Shown here one piece after another: positions 53,798 through 63,117 of a stretch of DNA of 64,000 nt; the stretch's first letter is position 1, and each line of letters opens with the position of its first letter. Made by a program: the position numbers and the translations under genes. The stretch spans positions 186,001 to 250,000 of the forward strand of contig NZ_CP107007.1 of the NCBI RefSeq assembly GCF_025725645.1, read 5' to 3'. Under the pieces are notes generated by a model that was not told the DNA's origin, ran no database searches, and saw only the letters and a list, made by a program, of their open reading frames with translations. This stretch comes from Halomonas sp. GD1P12 (lineage in GTDB: Bacteria > Pseudomonadota > Gammaproteobacteria > Pseudomonadales > Halomonadaceae).

Positions 53798-54646
53798 CTA
53801 TTTCTCCGTCTCGGTCAGGCCTTTCACGAACAGTTTCTGCATCAACAGTACCACCATCACCGGCGGCACCATGGCCAGCATCACGGTGGCCATGATCAAA
53901 TTCCACGCCGGTACCCGATCGGACGAGGCCATCAGGCGTTTGATCCCCAGCACGACGGTATAGAAATCCTCGTCGGTGGTGACCAGCAGCGGCCACAGGT
54001 ACTGCACCCAGCCGTAGATGAACATGATCACGAACAGTGCGGCGATATTGGTGATCGAGACCGGAAGCAGTATGTCCTTGAAGAACTTCATCGGCCCGGC
54101 GCCGTCGACGCGGCTCGCCTCCATCAGCTCCTCGGGCACGGTCATGAAGAACTGGCGAAACAGAAACGTCGCCGTGGCCGAGGCGATCAGCGGCAGCGTC
54201 AGCCCGGCGTAGGAGTTGAGCATGCCCAAGTTCGCGACCACCGCGTAGGTGGGGATGATGCGCACCTCGACTGGCAGCATCAGCGTGATGAAGATGATCC
54301 AGAACGCCAGCAGGCGAAAGCGAAAGCGAAAGTAGACGATGGCGAACGCCGAGAGAATCGAGATCGCGATCTTGCCGATGGCGATGGTGAGCGCCATGAT
54401 CGTCGAGTTGCCGAGCATCAGCCAAAGCGGTGGGGCGCCGGCGACCTGCCAGCCCGAGCCGAGCATCTGTGAGTAGGTATCCCACAGGTGGTCGCCGGGC
54501 GTGAGCGGCAGCACCCCGCGCACGAAGGCGCCGGGTTCGTGGGTCGAGGCGATAAACGCCACGTACACCGGAAACGCCACGACCAGCACGCCGAGAATCA
54601 GCACCGCGTGGGTCAGAATATTCAAGAAGGGTCTGTTTTCGACCAT
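53798..54646 (-). CDS. ugpE: sn-Glycerol-3-phosphate ABC transporter permease UgpE
   Basis: A 282-aa permease with six helices, starting [20 protein letters not shown], very like E. coli UgpE. The EAA loop is [20 protein letters not shown]. The start is ATG 54646; the TTG two codons upstream is in frame but not needed. It follows ugpA by 16 bases. Confidence 0.95.
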   Translation of the reverse strand: MVENRPFLNILTHAVLILGVLVVAFPVYVAFIASTHEPGAFVRGVLPLTPGDHLWDTYSQMLGSGWQVAGAPPLWLMLGNSTIMALTIAIGKIAISILSAFAIVYFRFRFRLLAFWIIFITLMLPVEVRIIPTYAVVANLGMLNSYAGLTLPLIASATATFLFRQFFMTVPEELMEASRVDGAGPMKFFKDILLPVSITNIAALFVIMFIYGWVQYLWPLLVTTDEDFYTVVLGIKRLMASSDRVPAWNLIMATVMLAMVPPVMVVLLMQKLFVKGLTETEK

Positions 54647-54662
54647 GGTCAAGACCTTTGCG

Positions 54663-55547
54663 CTAGTAGTTGACTCGGCGTTCCACGTAGCGGAACTGCA
54701 CGAACGTCAGAAGGATCACGATACCCATCAACAGCACCGACTGGGCCGAGGAGGAGCCGATGTTGAGCCCCGCCACGCCGTCGGTGTAGACCTTGTAGAC
54801 CAGCGTCATGGTCGCCTGACCCGGCCCGCCGCCGGTGGTGGCGTCGATCACCCCGAAGGTGTCGAACATCACGTAGTTGATGTTGATGATCAGCAAGAAG
54901 AAGGTGGTCGGTGACAGCAGCGGAAAGACGATGCTCCAGAAGCGCTTGAAGGGCGTGGCGCCGTCGATGGCGGCGGCCTCGATCAGCGATTTGGGCACCG
55001 ACTGAAGTCCGGCCAGAAAGAACAGGAAGTTGTAGGAGATCTGTTTCCAGGCCGCGGCAATGGTGATCAGTATCATCGCCTGGCTGCCCGAGACCCGGTG
55101 GTTCCAGTCGATGTCGAACCAGTCGAGCACGTGGGGCAAAAGCCCGATGGTCGGGTTGAACAGAAACCACCACAACACCCCGGCCACCACCGGTGCCACC
55201 GCGTAGGGCCAGACCAGCAGCGTGGTGTAGAACTTCGCGCTTCTCAGCACCCGGTTGACACACACCGCCAGCAACAGCGCCAACCCCATGGAGAGCACCG
55301 TGACCGACACGGCAAAGATCGCCGTGCGCCCCAGCGCATTCAGGTAGCTTGGATCGCTCAGAATACGGGCGTAGTTCGAAAGGCCCACGAAGGTGGTCTT
55401 GAAGCCGAAGGCGTCGGTGCGCTCGAAGCTCGACTTCACCGCCTGGCTCGCCGGCCAGATGAAGAACACCAGTGTAATGATGAGCTGCGGCGCCAACAGG
55501 CAGTAGGGAAGCCACCGGTTCTGATAGGTGGAGCGTTTGGTCTGCAT
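54663..55547 (-). CDS. ugpA: sn-Glycerol-3-phosphate ABC transporter permease UgpA
   Basis: A 294-aa permease with about six helices. The N terminus [20 protein letters not shown] and the EAA loop [20 protein letters not shown] match UgpA. The start is ATG 55547 with AGGATTCATC upstream; the longer frame crosses the intergenic hairpin and is not coding. Confidence 0.95.
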   Translation of the reverse strand: MQTKRSTYQNRWLPYCLLAPQLIITLVFFIWPASQAVKSSFERTDAFGFKTTFVGLSNYARILSDPSYLNALGRTAIFAVSVTVLSMGLALLLAVCVNRVLRSAKFYTTLLVWPYAVAPVVAGVLWWFLFNPTIGLLPHVLDWFDIDWNHRVSGSQAMILITIAAAWKQISYNFLFFLAGLQSVPKSLIEAAAIDGATPFKRFWSIVFPLLSPTTFFLLIININYVMFDTFGVIDATTGGGPGQATMTLVYKVYTDGVAGLNIGSSSAQSVLLMGIVILLTFVQFRYVERRVNY

Positions 55548-55629
55548 GATGAATCCTGTATCACGAGCGCCCGGAAAAGCCGTCCCGTGAACCCCGCCTT
55601 GAAAGCGAAGGCAGGCGCAGGGGAGGGCT

Positions 55630-55668
55630 CTCACGACGAACCCCGGCGCAAGGGCCGGGGTTCGTGAG
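55630..55668 (-). other. Hairpin between ugpB and ugpA
   Basis: Arms at 55630-55647 and 55654-55668 form a 15-bp stem with a three-base bulge (core CGAACCCCGGC with GCCGGGGTTCG). No U-tract follows on the minus strand. As with the malE-malF spacer in E. coli, it probably protects the ugpB message and lets the binding protein be made in excess over the permeases. Confidence 0.7.
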
Positions 55669-55679
55669 ACGATCAAGCG

Positions 55680-57008
55680 TTAGTTATTGGCTGACTCGAA
55701 ATCGCGCAGGATCTGGTTGCCGCGCTCGACCGCGTCATCCAGCGCTTCCTGCCCGCTCTTGTCGCCGGCCAGCACCGCCTGGAACTCCTCGTCGAGCACC
55801 ATGCGTACCTGCGGGTAGTTGCCAAAGCGCAGGCCTTTGGAGTTCTCGGTGGGCTCGTTCAGGTTGATCTGCTCGATAGCGAGATCCGCACCCGGGTTCT
55901 CCTCGTAGTAGCCCTGCTCCTGGCTCAGCTCATACGCGGCGGTGGTGATCGGCAGATAGCCGGTGCCCTGGTGCCACTCGGCCTGTACCTCGGGAAGCGA
56001 CAGGTACTCGAGGAATTCGGCCACGCCGGCGTACTCGTCGTCCTCATGACCGGAAAGCACCCACAACGTCGCGCCGCCGATGATCGAGTTCTGCGGCGCG
56101 CCCTCTACGTCATCATAGTAAGGCAGCATGCCGAAACCGACCTCGAAGTCGGAGTTGGCCAGCACGTCGGCGCGCGAGGCCGAAGAGTTCATGTACATCG
56201 CGCAGTCGCCGGCGTAGAACGAGGGCGCCGCGTCCGGGCCGTTGGCGGGGCCGGCGTAACTGTAAACGCCACTGTCGCTCCACTCCTTGAGTTGATCCCA
56301 GAAGCGCGCCTGCACCTCGCCGTTGAAGACGAACTCGGTGTCCAGCCCGCCAAAGCCGTTTTCCTGGGTGCCGATGGGCTGATTGTGCAGCGCCGAGAAG
56401 TTCTCGAGGCCAATCCAGTTGGCGGCATAGGCCATGGTAAAGCCACACGACGCCGCGCCTTCGTCGACGATCTGTTGGCCCATCTCGCCCATTTCCGCCC
56501 AGGTGGTCGGCGGGGTTTCCGGGTCGAGCCCGGCGGCCTCGAAGGCGTCCTTGTTGTAGTAGAGAATCGGCGTGGAGGAGTTGAACGGCATCGAGAGCAT
56601 GTTGCCGTCGGTGTCGGTGTAGTAGCCGGTCACCACGGGCAGGTAGTTGTCTGCGTCGAAGTCGTTGCCGTGTGCTTCCATCAGCTCATACACGGGGTAG
56701 ATGGCGCCCTGGGCGGCCATCATGGTGCCGGTGCCGACTTCGTAAATCTGTACGATGTGAGGCTGCTCGCCGGCACGGAAGGCGGCGATGGTGTTGACCA
56801 TGGTCGCTTCGTACTCACCCCGATAGGAGGGCGTGACCTGGTACTCATCCTGAGTGGCGTTGAAGTCCTCGGCCAGGGCGCTCAGGCGCTCGCCGAGCTC
56901 GCCGCCCATGGAGTGCCACCAGGTGATCTCGGTAGCGGCCTGGGCGGACATGCTCAGGCTTGCCGCGGCGATACCGACGGATAACGCGCGTAACGTGAAA
57001 CGAGACAT
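55680..57008 (-). CDS. ugpB: sn-Glycerol-3-phosphate ABC transporter substrate-binding protein
   Basis: A 442-aa periplasmic binding protein. Signal peptide about residues 1-24 (MSRFTLRALSVGIAAASLSM, cleaved after AQA). The mature N terminus TEITWWHSMGGELGERLSAL and SYRGEYEATMVNTIAAFRAG match UgpB. It captures glycerol-3-phosphate and glycerophosphodiesters. First gene of the ugp operon, with an AAGGAGTG ribosome binding site and a Pho-box-like sequence upstream. Confidence 0.95.
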   Translation of the reverse strand: MSRFTLRALSVGIAAASLSMSAQAATEITWWHSMGGELGERLSALAEDFNATQDEYQVTPSYRGEYEATMVNTIAAFRAGEQPHIVQIYEVGTGTMMAAQGAIYPVYELMEAHGNDFDADNYLPVVTGYYTDTDGNMLSMPFNSSTPILYYNKDAFEAAGLDPETPPTTWAEMGEMGQQIVDEGAASCGFTMAYAANWIGLENFSALHNQPIGTQENGFGGLDTEFVFNGEVQARFWDQLKEWSDSGVYSYAGPANGPDAAPSFYAGDCAMYMNSSASRADVLANSDFEVGFGMLPYYDDVEGAPQNSIIGGATLWVLSGHEDDEYAGVAEFLEYLSLPEVQAEWHQGTGYLPITTAAYELSQEQGYYEENPGADLAIEQINLNEPTENSKGLRFGNYPQVRMVLDEEFQAVLAGDKSGQEALDDAVERGNQILRDFESANN

Positions 57009-57095
57009 ACATCACTCCTTGTGGGCCCGGGCATGGCCGGGCGGCGCAGTACGTTTATTGAGCTTGTGAGGTGCACTGAACAGTAGTGAGTCTAT

Positions 57096-57113
57096 ATGAC
57101 AAATTGATGAACG
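57096..57113 (-). promoter_or_regulatory. PhoB-box-like sequence upstream of ugpB
   Basis: On the minus strand CGTTCAT-CAAT-TTGTCAT is two heptamers with a four-base spacer, the exact Pho-box geometry; it matches CTGTCAT-N4-CTGTCAT at 11 of 14 positions. It lies about 90 bases before ugpB. ugp is a Pho-regulon operon in E. coli, which fits. Confidence 0.6.
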
Positions 57114-57212
57114 ATAACCGGACGAAGGTTCAAGGCTCATGCCACTTTGGCAGTAGGCGAGCGCGGTGGGCAGTGCTAGGGTGGTGGCAACGCGCTTAAC
57201 CCGAGATACGTC

Positions 57213-58382
57213 ATGACGAATGCAGAATCGCTTCTTTCCCAACTCATCGCCTTCGATACCACCTCCCGCGGCTCCAACCTGGCGCTGATCGAATTCGTCG
57301 AAGGCTATCTGGCCGAGTACGGCGTCGCCTCGGAGCGGGTCATGAGCCCCTGCAACACCAAGGCGAATCTGATTGCGCGTATCGGCCCGGACGCGCCGGG
57401 TGGGGTGATGCTGTCGGGCCACACCGACGTGGTGCCGGTCGAGGGCCAGCCCTGGTCGACGGACCCGTTTACGCTTCACGACGGCGGCGACGGCCGGCTT
57501 TACGGCCGGGGAAGCTGCGACATGAAAGGCTTCATCGCCTGCGCGCTCGCCATGGTGCCCGAGTGGGTGAAGGCGCCTCTCAAGCAGCCCATCTACTTCG
57601 GCTTCTCTTATGACGAAGAGATCGGCTGCGTCGGCGCGCCGGAGCTGATCAAGCGCTTTTATGAACACTACTCCACCACGGCTCACGTCATCGTCGGCGA
57701 GCCGACCCTGATGCAGCCGGTGGTGGCGCAAAAAGGCGCGACCAACCTGCGCACCACGGTCACCGGGGTCGAGGCGCACAGCAGCCAGGTCAACCAGGGC
57801 ACCTCGGCGATCCACGTGGCCGCGCGGCTGGTGAGTTTCATCGAGGACACCATGACCGCCCTGGTCGAGGAGGGCCGGGTGGACGAGGCCTTCAACGTGC
57901 CCCACACCAGCCTGCACGTCGGCCGGATCAAAGGCGGTACGGCGATCAACATCATGGCGCGCGAATGTACCTTCGAGTGGGAGATTCGTCATTTGCCGAC
58001 CGAGACGTTCGACGAGGTGTTTGACCGCTTCACGCAGTACGTCGACTCACTCAAGGCAGAGCTTTTAGCGCGCGGCAAGCAGGTCACGATCGACACCGAG
58101 GCGCTCAACGTCACCGTGCCGGGCCTGGCCGATCGCGACAACGCCGCCGTGCTGCGCCTGGCCCGGGATCACCTGCCTAATGAGTGCTGCAACCACGCGG
58201 TGGCCTACGCCACCGAAGCCGGGCAGTTCCAGGGGCAGGGGCTGCAAACGATCATCCTCGGGCCGGGCAGCATCGCCCAGGCTCACCAACCCGACGAGTA
58301 CATCGAGAAAAGCGAGCTTGTCGCGTGCGTCGAATTCATGACCCGAATGGGTAGAGCGCTGGAAGCGCCGTTCGAGGGGTAG
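57213..58382 (+). CDS. argE: Acetylornithine deacetylase
   Basis: A 389-aa M20 metallopeptidase that deacetylates N-acetylornithine in arginine synthesis. Metal and catalytic motifs: SGHTDVVPVEGQPW, GRGSCDMKGFIA, FSYDEEIGCVGA, VGEPT and the late GPGSIAQAHQPDEYI. Length and the last motif favour ArgE over DapE. Divergent from ugpB; no other arg gene is adjacent. Confidence 0.93.
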   Translation: MTNAESLLSQLIAFDTTSRGSNLALIEFVEGYLAEYGVASERVMSPCNTKANLIARIGPDAPGGVMLSGHTDVVPVEGQPWSTDPFTLHDGGDGRLYGRGSCDMKGFIACALAMVPEWVKAPLKQPIYFGFSYDEEIGCVGAPELIKRFYEHYSTTAHVIVGEPTLMQPVVAQKGATNLRTTVTGVEAHSSQVNQGTSAIHVAARLVSFIEDTMTALVEEGRVDEAFNVPHTSLHVGRIKGGTAINIMARECTFEWEIRHLPTETFDEVFDRFTQYVDSLKAELLARGKQVTIDTEALNVTVPGLADRDNAAVLRLARDHLPNECCNHAVAYATEAGQFQGQGLQTIILGPGSIAQAHQPDEYIEKSELVACVEFMTRMGRALEAPFEG

Positions 58383-58421
58383 ATGAAAGCGGTTTTGGCG
58401 GGGTGATAGAGACAGGGGGCG

Positions 58422-58580
58422 GTGCCGGGCAGCCCTACACGACCCTACACGAGGGCGCTGTGAATACCTCCCTGTACGCTACTTTCGCCATCTGACCGCC
58501 AAGGACGGCGGGAATGTCGGAAACGAAGGGAACGGTATTCCGACCTTGGCGAAAGACCATCGTTACGGGCTGCCCGGCAC
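58422..58580. repeat. Nested palindromic element after argE
   Basis: A 159-base element bounded by perfect 14-bp inverted arms GTGCCGGGCAGCCC (58422-58435) and GGGCTGCCCGGCAC (58567-58580). Inside are CTTTCGCCA/TGGCGAAAG (58482-58490, 58547-58555) and GTCGGAA/TTCCGAC (58516-58522, 58538-58544), so it folds as a long nested hairpin. It contains no gene. It resembles the dispersed palindromic repeats found between genes in many proteobacteria, but no second copy is in this window. Confidence 0.75.
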
Positions 58581-58616
58581 GGCTGGTTGGGTAGCATAGC
58601 GAGCTCGACACTAACG

Positions 58617-58643
58617 AAAACACCCGCCATGAGCGGGTGTTTT
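58617..58643. terminator. Bidirectional terminator between argE and a small hypothetical gene
   Basis: AAAACACCCGC and GCGGGTGTTTT pair perfectly (11 bp) around CATGA, with A and T tracts on both sides. It can serve argE on the plus strand and the minus-strand gene ending at 58664. Confidence 0.93.
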
Positions 58644-58663
58644 GGTATCGTCAAACGTTTCTG

Positions 58664-58975
58664 TCAGGGCGAGGAGTGCTCTTCAAAAAGCTCCGCCTTG
58701 GCGTCGCGCATCACCTCCTCGCAGGCCTGCTGGTGGGCAAGCTGGGTGATCAGACCCTGGGTGACTTCGAAGCCTTTCATCAGGCAGGTATCCACCTCGG
58801 CGAGGCTAATGGCAGGCGTTACGTGACAGTCGATTCTGACCGTACGGCCGCCGCCCTGAAGGCGGTCGGCGAAGCGCCGCAGTCGCCATGCAAGCCTTTC
58901 TTTCCATCGGGCCGCGTCTACCGCGCCCTCGTTTACGCTGAACGTGCACTGCCATTCCGGTCTGTATACCTTCAT
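58664..58975 (-). CDS. Small hypothetical protein
   Basis: A 103-aa protein starting MKVYRPEWQCTFSVNEGAVD, with an Arg-rich middle (ARWKERLAWRLRRFADRLQG) and a C-terminal helix rich in Ala, Glu and Gln. A strong GGAGGTTCGC ribosome binding site and its own terminator support it as real. No family recognised; no signal peptide or membrane helix. Confidence 0.75.
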   Translation of the reverse strand: MKVYRPEWQCTFSVNEGAVDAARWKERLAWRLRRFADRLQGGGRTVRIDCHVTPAISLAEVDTCLMKGFEVTQGLITQLAHQQACEEVMRDAKAELFEEHSSP

Positions 58976-59122
58976 GCGAACCTCCGCTGCGTCTGGAAAG
59001 AGAGTTGGGTCGTGTGTCGTACTCCGTCTTTTTTGGCCATGTGACTCTGCTACTATACCCCCATTGATCGCGACCGATACAGGAAAAAGGCCCGATGCAC
59101 CAGCGTTAATGGGGCCACCGTT

Positions 59123-59581
59123 ATGACTTCATGCTTAATGACACGTTGCCCCTGTGGCAGTGACGCTATGTACGAGACATGCTGCGGCGTCTACCACCAG
59201 GGCGTGGCCGCCCCGACGCCCGAGGCGCTGATGCGCTCGCGCTATAGCGCCTTTGCACTCGATCTCGTTGATTACCTGAACGCCACCTGGCACTCCAGCA
59301 CCCGGCCTCAAACGCTGGCGCCGGACCCGGCCACGCAGTGGAAGCGCCTATCCATCGAGCGCGCGAGCGCGCCGGTGGGTGAGCAGGGCACCGTTCACTT
59401 CAAGGCGTTTTTTTGGGAAGGCGGCTGGCACGTGCTGGAGGAGGTCTCGCGTTTCGTGTTCGAGGCCGGGCGCTGGTACTACGTCGACGGCGACCCTCGC
59501 CTTGATAAGCTCAAGTTAGGGCGCAACGAGCGCTGCCCGTGTGGGAGCGGGCGCAAGCTCAAGGCGTGCTGCGGTGGCTGA
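59123..59581 (+). CDS. ychJ: YchJ family protein with two SEC-C zinc motifs
   Basis: A 152-aa protein with an N-terminal SEC-C-like motif (CPCGSDAMYETCCG), the YchJ-like central domain (about residues 30-125, TPEALMRSRYSAFALDLVDY) and a C-terminal SEC-C motif (NERCPCGSGRKLKACCGG). SEC-C motifs bind zinc; the role of YchJ is unknown. The next gene starts inside its last codons. Confidence 0.92.
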   Translation: MTSCLMTRCPCGSDAMYETCCGVYHQGVAAPTPEALMRSRYSAFALDLVDYLNATWHSSTRPQTLAPDPATQWKRLSIERASAPVGEQGTVHFKAFFWEGGWHVLEEVSRFVFEAGRWYYVDGDPRLDKLKLGRNERCPCGSGRKLKACCGG

Positions 59582-59867
59582 TGGCGAAGACGTAAAGGCG
59601 TCGTGGTATCTTTACCTGCTCGAGTGTCGGCGCGGCACCTACGCCGGGATCACCAACGACCTGGCGCGGCGCTACCGGGCCCACTGCCAAGGCAAGGGCG
59701 CGCGCTATACCCGCGCCAACCCGCCCCAGGCGCTGTTGGGCGCTCAGCCGTTCGATAGCCGCGCCGAGGCGAGCCGCGCCGAGTATCGCCTGAAGCAGCA
59801 AACGCCCACCGAGAAGCGCCGCTGGGCGGCCCGCTGGCCCTGCGGCGCGCCCGACGATTCCCCGTGA
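59574..59867 (+). CDS. GIY-YIG domain protein (YhbQ-like)
   Basis: A 97-aa protein with a GIY-YIG nuclease fold: WYLYLLECRRGTYAGITNDL, ARRYRAHCQGKGARYTRANP and a late SRAEYRLKQQTPTEKRRW carrying the catalytic Glu. The start is set at GTG 59574, eight bases inside ychJ, so the two are coupled; its stop overlaps the frame upstream of the next gene. Confidence 0.88.
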   Translation: MADGEDVKASWYLYLLECRRGTYAGITNDLARRYRAHCQGKGARYTRANPPQALLGAQPFDSRAEASRAEYRLKQQTPTEKRRWAARWPCGAPDDSP

Positions 59868-59902
59868 CTTTCGATTTCCGAGACTTTCAAGGAGCCACCG
59901 CC

Positions 59903-60928
59903 ATGAAGACGTTTTTCTCCGATCAGAGCTTTCGCCGCCAGGCGGCCACCGAGCTTCACGGCAGCACGTTGGTGGCGCCTTATGAAACGCCCCGGCGCAT
60001 GGAGATCGTGCTCGAGGCGCTCGAGCGCGCCGGGCTCGAGGTGCACGCGCCCGGCAAGTACGGCCTGGCGCCGGTGGAGGCGGTGCACGACGCGGGCTAT
60101 ATCGACTTCATCGCCCACTTCTGGCCGCGCTGGCAGGCCGAAGGCCACCCGGGCGAGGCGATCCCCAACATCTGGCCGGCGCGCACGCTGCGCGCCGACC
60201 GCATTCCCCGCTCGCTGGAAGGCCAGCTTGGCTACTACGCCCTGGCCGCGGAAACCTCGCTGTGCGAAGGCACGTATGAGGCCGCGCTTGCCAGCAAGGA
60301 CACGGCACTGGCGGCGCTGGAGTACACCCTTGAAACCGGCAAACCGAGCTTTGGGCTGTGCCGCCCGCCGGGCCACCACGCCGCCACGGATCAGTTCGGC
60401 GGCTACTGCTTTTTCAATAACGCCGCCATCGCCGCCCAGCGCGCGCTGGATAACGGCCACAAGCGCGTGGCGGTGCTCGACGTCGACTTCCACCACGGCA
60501 ACGGCACCCAGCAGATCTTCTATCGCCGCTCGGACGTCTTCTTCGCCTCGCTGCACGGCGACCCGGACGTCACTTTCCCCTACTACTCGGGCTACGCGGA
60601 TGAAACCGGCGACGGCGAGGGCGAAGGCTTCACCGCTAACTACCCAATGCCGCCGGGTACGAAGGTCAGTACCTGGATGGCGGCGCTCGACGACGCTTTG
60701 GAGAGGATCGCCCGCGCCGAGAGCGAGCTTTTGATCGTCTCGCTCGGGGTGGATATCTTCGAGAACGACCCCATCAGCACCTTCACCTTCAAGCGCGACG
60801 ACTTTGCCGCGCTGGGCAAGCGCCTGGCAGAGGCGGGGCTGCCCTGCGTTTTATTGATGGAAGGGGGCTACGCGGTGGACGACATCGGGGCCAATGTGGT
60901 AAGCGTACTGCAGGGTTTCGAGGGATAG
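59903..60928 (+). CDS. Histone-deacetylase-family hydrolase, acetylpolyamine amidohydrolase-like
   Basis: A 341-aa zinc amidohydrolase. Motifs of the family: GLCRPPGHHAA with the catalytic His pair, GYCFFNNAAIAAQRALDNGH, VAVLDVDFHHGNGTQQIFY with zinc ligands, and LMEGGYAVDDIGANV. Length equals that of acetylpolyamine amidohydrolase, and the N-terminal extension SDQSFRRQAATELHGSTLVA matches that group. Likely deacetylates acetylated polyamines. The start is ATG 59903 with an AAGGAG ribosome binding site. Confidence 0.9.
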   Translation: MKTFFSDQSFRRQAATELHGSTLVAPYETPRRMEIVLEALERAGLEVHAPGKYGLAPVEAVHDAGYIDFIAHFWPRWQAEGHPGEAIPNIWPARTLRADRIPRSLEGQLGYYALAAETSLCEGTYEAALASKDTALAALEYTLETGKPSFGLCRPPGHHAATDQFGGYCFFNNAAIAAQRALDNGHKRVAVLDVDFHHGNGTQQIFYRRSDVFFASLHGDPDVTFPYYSGYADETGDGEGEGFTANYPMPPGTKVSTWMAALDDALERIARAESELLIVSLGVDIFENDPISTFTFKRDDFAALGKRLAEAGLPCVLLMEGGYAVDDIGANVVSVLQGFEG

Positions 60929-61019
60929 GTCTCGAAACGCGGCGCGGCGGGTGACAGCGCGCGCCAATTCGGGCAGTCTAGCGCCCTTTTCAGCCCGTTC
61001 GATGGCAAGGAGTTAACGC

Positions 61020-61376
61020 GTGGCAGTGTACGGCGGCATTCAGGCACATGAGGTGGAGCGCTGGCTCAACGCCCTGGTCAACGCTGCCTTCGACCGGCGC
61101 TGCCCGCTTTCCAAAGTGCACGGCGGCACGGCCCGGGCCCGCACCGCCCGCCAGGACCTGCTGTGCCTGGCCCAAACCTTTCGCGGCGAACAGGGCGCGA
61201 GCGACGTCGTCGCCGACAGCCTCAGCCGCTGGTGCCAGCACTATTTGACCGAAACCGAGTGGTACGTGCTGGTCAGCGGCAAAAAGCCCCGCGCCGCTGC
61301 CCCGGCCCCCGCGGCACCGGCTCAGGAAGAGAGCACCGAGGCCATCGAGGCGCTGCTGCAACATAAGGTCGGCTAA
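61020..61376 (+). CDS. Hypothetical protein
   Basis: A 118-aa protein with GTG start and a strong AAGGAGTTAACGC ribosome binding site. The N-terminal 90 residues look helical (EVERWLNALVNAAFDRRCPL) and are followed by an Ala/Pro-rich linker and a short C-terminal helix. No family recognised. It is followed 61 bases later by the VRR-NUC nuclease gene. Confidence 0.72.
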   Translation: MAVYGGIQAHEVERWLNALVNAAFDRRCPLSKVHGGTARARTARQDLLCLAQTFRGEQGASDVVADSLSRWCQHYLTETEWYVLVSGKKPRAAAPAPAAPAQEESTEAIEALLQHKVG

Positions 61377-61437
61377 TACACAAGGTCGGCCAAGCAGGCG
61401 CTTAACGACACCGCCGGCGCGCTGCTACAATGGATAA

Positions 61438-63117
61438 ATGAACAGTGCCCTCTCCGTGCCCGCCACGGCCTCCCTGGATGATCCTTTCTACTACCTGACG
61501 AACTTTCGTTTCGTGCTCGCGTGGGTAAACGATCGCCACCATGATCTGCTCGGCGAGCCCGAACGCGCGTTTCTGAGCGCCTTTAGAGCGCTTCCGCACG
61601 CCTCCCAGGCGCTGCTGGCGCGCATGGTGATGCGCAAGGGCGAACACTTTCGCACCGGCAAGCTCGTCTACGCTGAAATTGGCGATACCGGCCAGGCGCT
61701 GGCGCCGCTGGTTAAGGCCGGGCTGGCCGAGCGTGACCCCATGCTCACCGCCGCCGAGCTTGGTCACCATCTGCTTTTGTCCGAGCTCAAGCAGGCCCTG
61801 GCGTTTGATATCCGCGCCGCCGGGCTTGGCGCCTCGCCGGCCAAAAAAGTGCTGTTGGAGCACCTTGTGCCCACGCTTTCGGCGGTCAAGCCCTTGAGCG
61901 AGTGGTGGCCGGACGCCCCCGATACGCTGGTACGCCTGAGCGTGATGGAGACCTGTGACCGGCTGCGGCTGATGTTCTTTGGCAACCTGCGCCAGGACTG
62001 GGCGGAGTTCGTGCTCACCGAGCTTGGCCGGCAGCGCTTCGAGCCGGTGGCGCTCTCGCCCGACGCCCGGGCGTTTGCCCGGCGCGACGAGGTCACTACC
62101 TATTTGTACCTGCACCGCCTGCGTGAGCGCCTGAGCGACGGCGAGCCGCCAGCGGCACTTTTCAACGAGGTGCCGAAGGCCAGCGGCAACCGCTGGCTTG
62201 ACGCCCGGCGAAGCCGGCTGCTGGTGAGCATGGGCCGCGAGGCCGAGCGCAGCGGCGACGAGACGCTTTCGCTTACGCTTTATGAGGCGGCCTCTGGCAG
62301 CGACGCCCGCATTCGACAGCTTCGCCTGCTGGAGCGGCGCGGTGAAGACCGCCGTGCGCTGGAGCTCGCCCGCACCGCGCTCGAAGGCGGCCCGCGCGAA
62401 AGCGAGCGCCAGGCGCTGGAGCGCCTGATCCCGCGGCTGGAACGGCGCCTGGGCGGCCCGCCGGTCAAGCGCGGGCAAGGCGCCGCCGTGGCGGTAAAAA
62501 CGCTGACGCTTTTGGGCCCCCGGCCCGTCGAGCGCGCCGTGGCCGAGCACCTGAGCAGGCCCAATGCGCCGGTATACTATGTCGAGAACAGCCTGATCAC
62601 CGGGCTTTTTGGCCTGCTGCTGTGGCCGGCGCTGTTCAAACCGCTGCCCGGCGCCTTCTTCCACCCGTTTCACAGCGCCCCGGCGGATCTCTACCGCGAG
62701 GACTTCGTCGAGGCGCGCCGCGAGGAGATAGACGCTTGCCTGGCGCGCCTCGACGACGGCCGCCACGTTCAAGGCATTCGCGACGTTTTCGCCGACAAGC
62801 ACGGCACCGCCTCGGCGTTCATCCACTGGCCGGCGCTCGATGAGACGCTGCTGGAAACGGCGCTGACGTGTATTCCGGGTAAGCATCTGCGCGCGCTGTT
62901 CGAGCGCTTGCTGGAGGATCTCAAGCACAACCGGGCGGGCTTTCCCGACTTGATCCAGTTCTTCCCCGAGGCCGACGGCGGCCCGGGCTATCGCATGATC
63001 GAGGTGAAAGGGCCCGGTGATCGGCTGCAGGATAACCAGCGCCGCTGGCTCGCCCATTTCCAGCGCCACGCCATCCCCGTCGAGGTGTGCCACGTGCGCT
63101 GGCAGGCCACCCCGTGA
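61438..63117 (+). CDS. FAN1-like VRR-NUC structure-specific nuclease
   Basis: A 559-aa protein built like bacterial FAN1. The N-terminal part (LDDPFYYLTNFRFVLAWVND) and the long helical middle contain the SAP/TPR-like regions; the C-terminal VRR-NUC domain (about residues 440-555) has the catalytic PD-(D/E)xK set in NRAGFPDLIQFF and MIEVKGPGDRLQDNQRRWL. FAN1 enzymes cut flap and interstrand-crosslink structures. The stop overlaps the helicase start (GTGA). Confidence 0.92.
   Translation: MNSALSVPATASLDDPFYYLTNFRFVLAWVNDRHHDLLGEPERAFLSAFRALPHASQALLARMVMRKGEHFRTGKLVYAEIGDTGQALAPLVKAGLAERDPMLTAAELGHHLLLSELKQALAFDIRAAGLGASPAKKVLLEHLVPTLSAVKPLSEWWPDAPDTLVRLSVMETCDRLRLMFFGNLRQDWAEFVLTELGRQRFEPVALSPDARAFARRDEVTTYLYLHRLRERLSDGEPPAALFNEVPKASGNRWLDARRSRLLVSMGREAERSGDETLSLTLYEAASGSDARIRQLRLLERRGEDRRALELARTALEGGPRESERQALERLIPRLERRLGGPPVKRGQGAAVAVKTLTLLGPRPVERAVAEHLSRPNAPVYYVENSLITGLFGLLLWPALFKPLPGAFFHPFHSAPADLYREDFVEARREEIDACLARLDDGRHVQGIRDVFADKHGTASAFIHWPALDETLLETALTCIPGKHLRALFERLLEDLKHNRAGFPDLIQFFPEADGGPGYRMIEVKGPGDRLQDNQRRWLAHFQRHAIPVEVCHVRWQATP

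Noticed and set aside
58435..58623. 62-codon minus-strand frame inside the palindromic element
   Set aside because: It is made of the inverted repeats themselves and has no ribosome binding site.
61402..63093. 563-codon minus-strand frame opposite the FAN1-like gene
   Set aside because: The plus-strand product has clear domains and a coupled downstream gene; the antisense product is low-complexity.
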